From NCBI GenBank assembly GCA_900538465.1, contig UPXV01000008.1:1-64000 (forward strand): a stretch of DNA of 64,000 nt, given 5' to 3'. Shown one piece after another: positions 58,240-64,000 of this stretch. The translations under genes were made by a program, and so were the position numbers. Within the stretch, counting starts at the first letter, position 1, and every line of letters starts with the position of its first letter. The stretch is from an uncultured Erysipelotrichaceae bacterium. Its GTDB lineage: Bacteria > Bacillota_I > Bacilli_A > Erysipelotrichales > Coprobacillaceae. Under the pieces are notes generated by a model. The model saw nothing but the letters and a program-made list of their open reading frames with translations, was not told the origin of the DNA and did no database searches.

Positions 58240-58761
58240 ATGTATTACGCTACAATTAAAGATGTAGATATTGCCAATGGAACAGGAGTGAGGGTCTCAC
58301 TCTTTGTTTCTGGTTGTACCCATCATTGTCAAGATTGTTTTAATGAAATTGCTTGGGATTTTCACTATGGACAAGAGTTTAATGAAGAAACGATAAATTA
58401 TATTATCAATGCTTTAAAACCTCCTCATATCAAAGGATTGAGCCTTTTAGGAGGAGAACCAATGGAAATCACTAATCAAGAAGGATTGCTTCCGTTATTA
58501 CAAAAAGTAAAAACGGTTTATCCTCAAAAAGATATTTGGTGTTATACAGGATATGTTTTAGAGGATTTGTTAGAAGGTGGACGTGTTCATACTGATGTCA
58601 GTGATGAATTATTAAGTTATATTGATATTTTGGTAGATGGACCATTTATTCTTGAACAAAAAAATATTCGTTTGAAGTTTAGAGGCTCTGAAAATCAAAG
58701 AATTATTGATATGAATAAGACACGTCAAGAAAAAAAGATTGTATTATGGGATGAAAATTGA
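58240..58761 (+). CDS. nrdG: Anaerobic ribonucleotide reductase activating protein (radical SAM)
   Basis: A 173-residue radical S-adenosylmethionine enzyme. Cys26, Cys30 and Cys33 in SGCTHHCQDC form the CxxxCxxC iron-sulfur motif, and GLSLLGGEPME is the GGE loop that binds SAM. It makes the glycyl radical on NrdD. The start lies two bases after nrdD with no space for a separate promoter, so translation is coupled. Length is normal for the family. A terminator follows. Confidence 0.96.
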   Translation: MYYATIKDVDIANGTGVRVSLFVSGCTHHCQDCFNEIAWDFHYGQEFNEETINYIINALKPPHIKGLSLLGGEPMEITNQEGLLPLLQKVKTVYPQKDIWCYTGYVLEDLLEGGRVHTDVSDELLSYIDILVDGPFILEQKNIRLKFRGSENQRIIDMNKTRQEKKIVLWDEN

Positions 58762-58795
58762 TCTTTTGGTTATACCAAAAGGTCATTTCTTTTGC
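58760..58795 (+). terminator. Terminator of nrdDG
   Basis: GATCTTTTGGT (58760-58770) pairs with ACCAAAAGGTC (58774-58784) with one G-U, followed by ATTTCTTTT. It begins inside the nrdG stop codon. Confidence 0.85.
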
Positions 58796-58931
58796 TTTGA
58801 TTTTGTTATATGATTGAGATGTTTGTGTTAAATTTAAAAATTATTGTCAATAAAAATAAAAAAATCCTAAAATTAAGTGGAAATTTTCTTTTAAATTATA
58901 TATAATGATTGATTGAAAGGAGCGTTCCTGA

Positions 58932-59546
58932 ATGAAAGAAGGCATAAGAAAAGAATATAAGAAGCAATATGATGCATCTACAAAAAAGATTGATGTTGTT
59001 GATGTGCCAGAATTCAATTTCATCATGATTGATGGAATCGGAAATCCAAATGTCGAAGAATTTAAGTTGAAGTCGGAAGCTTTACATATATTATCAAAAG
59101 CAATTAAGGATTATTTTAAACAGGAATTAGATTTATTATATTTAATCTCTCCATTAGAAGGATTATGGGATACATATGATAATAGCCAATTTGATGTCAC
59201 AAGAAAGAAAATGATTAAATTTACTTTAATGATGGCTCAACCAAAAGTTTTAAATGAACAGACTTTTGAACGTATAAAAGAATATATGGTCACAAGAAAA
59301 GATAATCCATATCTTGTTGATGCTTATTTGAAGAAGATGACAGAAGGTAAATGTGTGCAAATGTTACATAAAGGAGCATACAATACTGAAATTAATACGA
59401 CAAAACAAATCATGGAGTATATTACAATTCAAGGTATGAAACTTGAAGGATTACACCATGAGATTTATTTGAATGATCCTGAAAAGGTCGCACCAGAAAA
59501 GTTAAAGACAATTGTAAGATATGCAATTGATGAAGAAGGGGTATAG
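58932..59546 (+). CDS. GyrI-like (SRPBCC/GyrI-type) domain protein
   Basis: A 204-residue protein of the GyrI-like small-molecule-binding type (KIDVVDVPEFNFIMIDGIGNPN, then LLYLISPLEGLWD). Members are standalone versions of the effector domain seen in AraC/MerR-type multidrug regulators. They bind or hydrolyse small molecules, and some protect from DNA gyrase poisons. GAAAGGAG precedes the ATG. It is followed closely by exonuclease III, so a link to DNA damage or toxin response is possible. A short GGGG/CCCC hairpin overlaps the stop. Confidence 0.82.
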   Translation: MKEGIRKEYKKQYDASTKKIDVVDVPEFNFIMIDGIGNPNVEEFKLKSEALHILSKAIKDYFKQELDLLYLISPLEGLWDTYDNSQFDVTRKKMIKFTLMMAQPKVLNEQTFERIKEYMVTRKDNPYLVDAYLKKMTEGKCVQMLHKGAYNTEINTTKQIMEYITIQGMKLEGLHHEIYLNDPEKVAPEKLKTIVRYAIDEEGV

Positions 59547-59576
59547 CCCCTTTTCGTGTCTAAGGAGGAATGAAAA

Positions 59577-60338
59577 ATGTTATGTGTATCATGGAATGTA
59601 AATGGTTTAAGAGCATGTTTGAATAAAGGTTTTGCAGATTTTTTTAAAGATGTTGATGCTGATATTTTTGCTATTCAAGAAACGAAATTACAAAAACATC
59701 AAATAGATTTAAATTTTGATGGTTATACATCTTATTATAATGATGCTGTGAAAAAAGGTTATAGTGGAGTTGCTATTTATACAAAAAAAGAACCATTGAA
59801 TGTCACTTATGGCTTAGGAATAGAAGAACATGATCAAGAAGGACGTGTGATTACTTTAGAATTTGAGAAGTTTTATTTTATTACTGTTTATACGCCTAAT
59901 TCTAAAAGAGAATTAGAACGTTTAGAGTATCGTCAAGTTTGGGAAGATGCTTTTAGAGCATATGTGAATGAATTGAAAAAGAAAAAACCAGTTGTTATCT
60001 GTGGTGATTTAAATGTTGCCCATAAAGAGATTGATTTAAAAAACGATAAAACAAATCATAAGAATGCTGGTTTTACTGATGAAGAAAGAGCAAAATTTAC
60101 AGAATTATTAGATTCTGGATTTATTGATACATTTAGATATAAATATCCTGATAAAGAAGTTTATTCTTGGTGGTCTTATATGTTTAAGGCTAGAGAAAAG
60201 AATGCAGGATGGCGTATTGATTATTTTGTTGTTTCTACAAATTTAAAAGAACATATTAAAGATGCTTATATTTATACTGATATTATGGGATCAGATCATT
60301 GTCCTGTCGGTGTAGAGTTGGAGGGATTGGATTTATGA
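59577..60338 (+). CDS. xth: Exodeoxyribonuclease III (AP endonuclease)
   Basis: A 253-residue member of the exonuclease III/AP endonuclease family. The metal and active-site motifs are all visible: SWNVNGLRA, IQETKLQ (Glu metal ligand), VYTPNS, GDLNVAHKEIDL, WWSY.FKAREKNAGWRIDYF and GSDHCPVG. It cuts DNA at abasic sites during base excision repair and has 3'-5' exonuclease activity. AAGGAGG lies eight bases before the ATG. Its stop overlaps the next start (ATGA). Confidence 0.96.
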   Translation: MLCVSWNVNGLRACLNKGFADFFKDVDADIFAIQETKLQKHQIDLNFDGYTSYYNDAVKKGYSGVAIYTKKEPLNVTYGLGIEEHDQEGRVITLEFEKFYFITVYTPNSKRELERLEYRQVWEDAFRAYVNELKKKKPVVICGDLNVAHKEIDLKNDKTNHKNAGFTDEERAKFTELLDSGFIDTFRYKYPDKEVYSWWSYMFKAREKNAGWRIDYFVVSTNLKEHIKDAYIYTDIMGSDHCPVGVELEGLDL

Positions 60339-60874
60339 AATGTATGATTGTTTCTGATATTCATGGTTCTTTAGAAGATTTGAAGAAAGTTTTATCAATT
60401 TTTGAAGAAGAACATATGGATCAATTGATTTTACTAGGAGACTTGTTATATCATGGACCACGTAATCCTTTGCCAGAGGGATATAATCCTAAAGAAGTCG
60501 CTATTTTATTAAATCAATATAAAGAAAAGATCATTGCTGTAAGAGGAAATTGTGATGCTGAGGTTGATCAAATGGTTTTAGATTTTCCAATACAAGCGGA
60601 TTATAGTCAAATTTATATGGATGGGCATCGTTTCTTTATTACACATGGTCATTTGTATAATGAAGATCAAATGCCACTTCTTAATGAAGGTGATATTTTG
60701 ATGTATGGTCATTTTCATAAACCTATAGCAAAACAAAAAGATGGAATAATTATTTTTAATCCTTCTTCTATTTCTTTACCTAAGGAAGGTGTAAAGAGTT
60801 ATGGAATTTATGAAAATGGGGAATTAAAAATCTATTCATTAGAAAAAACATTGCTTAAGGCTATAAAAATATAA
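60335..60874 (+). CDS. YfcE-like metallophosphoesterase
   Basis: A 179-residue calcineurin-like phosphoesterase of the YfcE/MJ0936 type. The five metal-binding blocks are visible: SDIHGSLED, GDLLYHGPRN, RGNCDAEVD, THGHLY and GHFHKP. Family members hydrolyse phosphodiesters such as bis-pNPP in vitro; the natural substrate is not certain. The ATG at 60335 overlaps the exonuclease III stop; the upstream in-frame start at 60299 lies within that gene and lacks a binding site. It ends the GyrI-ExoIII-YfcE unit. Confidence 0.92.
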   Translation: MKCMIVSDIHGSLEDLKKVLSIFEEEHMDQLILLGDLLYHGPRNPLPEGYNPKEVAILLNQYKEKIIAVRGNCDAEVDQMVLDFPIQADYSQIYMDGHRFFITHGHLYNEDQMPLLNEGDILMYGHFHKPIAKQKDGIIIFNPSSISLPKEGVKSYGIYENGELKIYSLEKTLLKAIKI

Positions 60875-60906
60875 ATTTATTAAAAAAATATAAAAAAACC
60901 GTGAAA

Positions 60907-60935
60907 TTAATTTAAAAGTATGGTATTTTTATAGT
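60907..60935 (+). promoter_or_regulatory. gntR promoter with operator in the spacer
   Basis: TTAATT (60907-60912) and TATAGT (60930-60935) are 17 bp apart. The spacer holds AAAAGTATGGTATTTTT (60914-60930), which differs by one base from the perfect operator at 61754-61770 (reverse complement AAAAGTATGGTACTTTT). A bound regulator would block this promoter, so self-repression is predicted. Confidence 0.65.
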
Positions 60936-60951
60936 GGTGAGGTGAGATAGA

Positions 60952-61662
60952 ATGGCAAAGTATAAAGATATTGCTGATGACATTCGTCAAAAAATTAAAA
61001 AACAAGAATATACTTTCGGTCAAAAGCTCCCTTATGAATATGTTCTTTGTATGAGTTATCATTGTAATAAAGAAACAATGAAGAAAGCTTTGGACATTTT
61101 GGTTAAAGAGGGATTGATTATCCGTAGAAGAGGTGCGGGAACTTTTGTTAAAGATTTTGATCCGTCAATTGAAAGTTCTACAAATAAGTTTGCAAGAGGA
61201 TTAACTGCAAAATATGAAGGTATAAAAGAAGTGACAAGTGAAGTCTTAGAATTTGAAGTTGTTCCTGCTGATGCTCATTTGTCTAAGAAACTACAAATTG
61301 AGATAGGTGATTTTGTTTATCATATTATCCGATTGAGATTTTTAGATCAAAAGCCTCATTTAATTGATATTAGTTATATTCCAATTAGTTTGATACCGAA
61401 TTTAAAATTAGAACATTTAAAAGGGTCAGTCTATAATTATATTGAAAAAGTATTAAAATTAAAAATTCAAAGTTGTCATTTGACAATTAATGCTGCTTTA
61501 TCAACACCACTAGAACAACAATATCTTGGATTGAAAGAATATGAACCTTATATTCAAGAAGAACAAATTTCATATTTAAGTAATGGAGCTATCTTTGAAT
61601 ATACATTAGCAAGACATCATTATGCTGATTTTGAGTTCCAAACGATCGTCGTACAACAATAA
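60952..61662 (+). CDS. GntR/UTRA-family transcriptional regulator
   Basis: A 236-residue regulator. The N-terminal winged helix (YKDIADDIRQKIKKQEYTFGQKLP, then KETMKKALDILVKEGLI and RRRGAGTFV) belongs to the GntR family, and residues about 85-232 form a UTRA effector domain (HIIRLRFLDQKPHLIDISYIP) that binds a phosphorylated sugar. The downstream gene is a PTS EIIC, and the same operator sequence occurs before both genes, so this is its specific regulator. GGTGAGG precedes the ATG. Confidence 0.92.
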   Translation: MAKYKDIADDIRQKIKKQEYTFGQKLPYEYVLCMSYHCNKETMKKALDILVKEGLIIRRRGAGTFVKDFDPSIESSTNKFARGLTAKYEGIKEVTSEVLEFEVVPADAHLSKKLQIEIGDFVYHIIRLRFLDQKPHLIDISYIPISLIPNLKLEHLKGSVYNYIEKVLKLKIQSCHLTINAALSTPLEQQYLGLKEYEPYIQEEQISYLSNGAIFEYTLARHHYADFEFQTIVVQQ

Positions 61663-61690
61663 ACTTATGTGAAAAACATAAGTTTTTTTC
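61661..61690 (+). terminator. Terminator of the gntR gene
   Basis: AAACTTATG (61661-61669) pairs with CATAAGTTT (61678-61686), followed by TTTTC. Confidence 0.85.
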
Positions 61691-61738
61691 TATTTGAGAA
61701 AAAAGTCGAAAAAAATTAATAAGAAAATATCGCATAAA

Positions 61739-61770
61739 ATGGTACTTTTTTTGAAAAGTACCATACTTTT
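61739..61770. promoter_or_regulatory. Double GntR operator before the PTS gene
   Basis: ATGGTACTTTT (61739-61749) and AAAAGTACCAT (61754-61764) are perfect 11-bp inverted arms, and AAAAGTACCATACTTTT (61754-61770) is a second overlapping palindrome. The same sequence occurs at 60914-60930. It lies 13 bases upstream of the -35 box of the PTS promoter. Confidence 0.72.
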
Positions 61771-61782
61771 AAATTAAAAGCA

Positions 61783-61811
61783 TTGACTTTTTATAAAATA
61801 AATCTTATACT
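61783..61811 (+). promoter_or_regulatory. Promoter of the PTS EIIC gene
   Basis: TTGACT (61783-61788) and TATACT (61806-61811) are exactly 17 bp apart, 35 bases before the EIIC start. Confidence 0.8.
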
Positions 61812-61846
61812 ATTAGTGTCAAAAATATTTTAAGGGAGGAAAAAAT

Positions 61847-63250
61847 ATGGACGCTTTTGCTGATAAGCTTGGACGCATTGGTGCTTGGTGTGGTCAAAAC
61901 AAATACCTTGGCGCTATCAAAAATGCATTCCAAAACTTCATGCCAGCAACTATCGCTGGTGCAATCGGTGTTCTTTGGACAAACGTATTAGTTAATGATA
62001 ACGTTGTCGAAGGAAACGCTCAAGGTCTTGGTGGGATTTTCAAACCAATTATGGCTTTACAACCTATCAATGACGTATTCGCTGCAATCTCATTTGCAAC
62101 TATCTCATGTATTTCTATTGGTATCGTAATGTTAGTAGCTCAAGAAATTGGAGAAGCTAATGGTGAAACTGGTGCTTTCCCAGCAGTTCTTGGATTCATG
62201 TCATGGGCTATGGTTACTCCAACAACTACACAAATTTGGCAAGGTAAAGATGGTCTTGTAACAGGTGCTATCTTACCAGAAGGTGCTAAATCTCTTGGTA
62301 CTGTAGGTGGATTTGAAGGAAGTTACTTAGGTGCTACTGGATTATTTACTGCATTATTAGTAGGTATTATCGCTCTTGAAATTTATAACATGTTCCGTAA
62401 AATGGATGCATTAAAAATCAAGATGCCTGAACAAGTACCTCCAGGTGTAGCTCGTGCATTCGAAGTTTTAATCCCAACATTCTTAACTTTATTAGTTGTT
62501 GGTGTTATTGGTTGGTTAGTTAAATTAGCTTCTGGCGTATATTTAAATGACTTAATCAAAACTTCTGTACAAGAACCATTAATGGAAGTTATTGGTGACA
62601 ATATCGTTGCTGTTATGTTCATGTATGTATTAATCTCATTATTCTGGTTAGTAGGTATTCATGGTAACAACATGTTAGCTGCTGTTAAGGAACCAATCTT
62701 CAAACCTATGTTATATGCAAATACTGCATTATTTACAAATGGTAAATCTACAGCTCTTCCATTGACTGAAGATATTAAAGCTCATGGATATTACACTATG
62801 AACTTAACTATGATGCAAATGTTTGCTGAATGGGGAGGTTCTGGGGTTACTTTAGGTTTAGTTATTGCAATCTTCATCTTCTCTAAACGTGAAGATAACC
62901 GTGCAATCGCTACATTATCTATCGTTCCAGGTTTATTCAACATCAATGAAACTGTAACATTTGGTATTCCATTGGTATTAAACCCAATCTTAGGTATTCC
63001 ATTCATCTTAGCTCCTGTAGCTTGTATCTTCGTTGGTTGGTTATTAATCACTATTAAGTTCTGTCCAGTTGTTGTACTTGAAGTACCTTGGACAATGCCA
63101 CCATTATTGTTAGGATTCTTAGCTACTGGTGGTAACATCATGGGTGCTGTATCACAAATTATTGTTATTGCTTTAGCAACAGTAATTTATATCCCATTCT
63201 TAATTGCTTACGAAAAATATCAAAACAAACAAGCTGCTGCTGCAGAATAA
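61847..63250 (+). CDS. PTS lactose/cellobiose-family EIIC permease
   Basis: A 467-residue membrane permease of the lactose/cellobiose PTS family. About ten hydrophobic segments, and the conserved GIHGNNMLAAVKEP, LPLTEDI and NINETVTFGIPLVLNP segments around the sugar site, are visible. It imports a beta-glucoside or a disaccharide while passing phosphate from EIIB. No IIA or IIB adjoins it; an orphan IIB is at 30779. Codons such as TTC, ATC and GGT are more frequent than in neighbours, so expression is probably high. AGGGAGG gives a strong binding site. It is controlled by the GntR operators upstream. Confidence 0.95.
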   Translation: MDAFADKLGRIGAWCGQNKYLGAIKNAFQNFMPATIAGAIGVLWTNVLVNDNVVEGNAQGLGGIFKPIMALQPINDVFAAISFATISCISIGIVMLVAQEIGEANGETGAFPAVLGFMSWAMVTPTTTQIWQGKDGLVTGAILPEGAKSLGTVGGFEGSYLGATGLFTALLVGIIALEIYNMFRKMDALKIKMPEQVPPGVARAFEVLIPTFLTLLVVGVIGWLVKLASGVYLNDLIKTSVQEPLMEVIGDNIVAVMFMYVLISLFWLVGIHGNNMLAAVKEPIFKPMLYANTALFTNGKSTALPLTEDIKAHGYYTMNLTMMQMFAEWGGSGVTLGLVIAIFIFSKREDNRAIATLSIVPGLFNINETVTFGIPLVLNPILGIPFILAPVACIFVGWLLITIKFCPVVVLEVPWTMPPLLLGFLATGGNIMGAVSQIIVIALATVIYIPFLIAYEKYQNKQAAAAE

Positions 63251-63274
63251 GATTTGTAAACAAATAGAATGTTT

Positions 63275-63302
63275 AAAAGGACGCTTAGTCGTCCTTTTTA
63301 TC
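63275..63302 (+). terminator. Terminator of the EIIC gene
   Basis: AAAAGGACG (63275-63283) pairs with CGTCCTTTT (63290-63298), followed by TTA. Confidence 0.85.
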
Positions 63303-63404
63303 TTATGTTATGGAATTGTTAATGATACAAATGAATTGTAATATTTATCTATAAATTCTTGGTTAATTTGCTAAATTTATAATTGGAAATTAGCATGAAT
63401 AAGA

Positions 63405-63433
63405 TTGTTATTTCTATATAAATCATGTATAAT
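63405..63433 (+). promoter_or_regulatory. Promoter of the PH-domain gene
   Basis: TTGTTA (63405-63410) and TATAAT (63428-63433) are exactly 17 bp apart, 22 bases before the start codon. Confidence 0.75.
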
Positions 63434-63454
63434 AGAAAAGAAAGTGAGGCATTT

Positions 63455-63958
63455 ATGGAAAAAGAGTTTAAGTTTAGAATGAATACGGCCACTATCATCT
63501 TCTTGTGTGCTTATACTATTTATACCGTGTATATAGCAGTTACAGCTAGTGTGAGTACTTTTATAGCAATTTTAGTATTTGGTATTTTATGTTATATTTT
63601 CTTTCTTGGTATGAGACCTTATAAATATACTATTGGTAAAAAAACTTTAACAATTCATTATCCATTATGGAAGAATAGTCATGTTGATTTGATGCAATGT
63701 GAGACAATTTGTGATCCTGTTTCTCGTTGGGCTGATATTGCAACACGTCCACATGCCATTGAAATTTATACAAATACGAAAAAGCGTTATTGTTGTTTCC
63801 CAAAAGAACGTGTAGAATTTGTTGATGCTATTTTAAAAGAAAATAAAAGAATTCACTGTACAGTGAAAGATTATACAGATGTGCATAGACAACTTGAAAA
63901 GAAACAACGTAAAGAAAGAAGAAAAGCCGAAAACAAGCAGCAAGAGAAAAGGAAGTAG
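63455..63958 (+). CDS. Membrane protein with a bacterial PH (YdbT-like) domain
   Basis: A 167-residue protein. Two membrane segments (about 10-28 and 33-51) precede a small beta domain (about 55-130; YKYTIGKKTLTIHYPLWKNSHVDL, AIEIYTNTKKRYCCFPKERVEFV) of the bacterial PH type. The C-terminal 25 residues are a highly basic, Lys/Arg/Gln-rich tail. Family role is unknown, but members often sit at the membrane. GTGAGG precedes the ATG; an in-frame start at 63425 overlaps the -10 box and is rejected. Confidence 0.8.
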   Translation: MEKEFKFRMNTATIIFLCAYTIYTVYIAVTASVSTFIAILVFGILCYIFFLGMRPYKYTIGKKTLTIHYPLWKNSHVDLMQCETICDPVSRWADIATRPHAIEIYTNTKKRYCCFPKERVEFVDAILKENKRIHCTVKDYTDVHRQLEKKQRKERRKAENKQQEKRK

Positions 63959-63978
63959 ATTAACATCTTCTTCCTTTT
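63947..63978 (+). terminator. Terminator of the PH-domain gene
   Basis: AAAAGGAAG and CTTCCTTTT arms with an inner AGAT/ATCT pairing around TAAC; one T-T mismatch. It overlaps the stop codon. Confidence 0.7.
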
Positions 63979-64000
63979 AAAATGCCATTTTATAACTATC

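Noticed and set aside
1..64000. CRISPR arrays, insertion sequences, prophage or conjugative elements
   Set aside because: No regular short repeats with spacers, no transposase or integrase genes, and no terminal repeat pairs were seen on either strand.

Overview
The window is a low-GC, gene-dense piece of a Firmicutes (Bacillota) chromosome. Ribosome binding sites are strong and AGGAGG-like, promoters have TTGACA/TATAAT-type boxes, and intrinsic terminators sit between transcription units. The mix of genes (anaerobic NrdDG, ComFA/ComFC, GH1 plus PTS sugar genes, MATE and ABC exporters, glutamyl-tRNA synthetase beside a tRNA-Gln, an acyl-ACP thioesterase) and the very AT-rich codon use suggest an anaerobic gut bacterium of the Erysipelotrichia/Coprobacillaceae type. 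That placement is inference, not shown by a marker gene. I see no insertion sequence, prophage, CRISPR array or rRNA operon, and no gene-free stretch above 300 bases except 36151-36650, which holds two tRNA genes with their promoters and terminators.

Layout. 1-359: 3' end of a GH1 6-phospho-beta-glucosidase. 502-4686: an ECF sigma factor, its zinc-finger anti-sigma factor and membrane proteins, then a membrane-anchored glycerophosphodiesterase. 4701-8379: asnB (minus), then comFA-comFC. 8509-14759: a self-regulated MerR protein, a cold-shock protein, secA-prfB-yitT. 14800-20514: a PadR/HAAS-like pair and a LysR gene (minus), a heterodimeric ABC exporter, and a GNAT gene broken by one extra G. 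20530-24919: a small membrane protein, an acyl-ACP thioesterase, a Fic protein with a structured leader, a papain-like protein and an RluA-type pseudouridine synthase. 24916-29091: RlmA methyltransferase, then a Sel1-repeat protein, a SpoU methylase and a PatB/MalY lyase in one tight unit. 29201-34708: fructose-bisphosphate aldolase, a minus-strand hydrolase / PTS IIB / HTH operon, and a second GH1 gene with a LacI regulator. 34753-36492: gltX with tRNA-Gln and tRNA-Glu. 36651-43491: XRE regulator, murA, rpmE, MATE exporter, a cytidylate-kinase-like protein, walJ-rlmH and a LURP-one protein. 43557-50618: an NlpC/P60 cell-wall hydrolase and a four-gene phosphorelay (HPt, REC-HD-GYP, hybrid kinase, solute-binding lipoprotein). 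50650-54889: an atypical EF-G-like GTPase, a cyclophilin, a glutaredoxin-like protein, galE. 54978-60874: YcxB-like protein, acylphosphatase, nrdD-nrdG, GyrI-like protein, exonuclease III, YfcE-like phosphoesterase. 60952-63958: a GntR/UTRA regulator with visible operators, a PTS EIIC, and a PH-domain protein.

How the genes work together. Beta-glucoside use is spread over the window: EIIC at 61847, an orphan IIB at 30779 and two GH1 phospho-beta-glucosidases, with GntR and LacI regulators. The most notable unit is 45051-50618, where a solute-binding lipoprotein is encoded without any permease but directly after a hybrid histidine kinase, an HD-GYP response regulator and an HPt protein. This looks like a self-contained sugar-sensing relay that ends in c-di-GMP hydrolysis. 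The second is the Fic plus cysteine-protease-like pair at 22153-24024, which sits behind a terminator/antiterminator-like leader and a perfect 12-bp inverted repeat.
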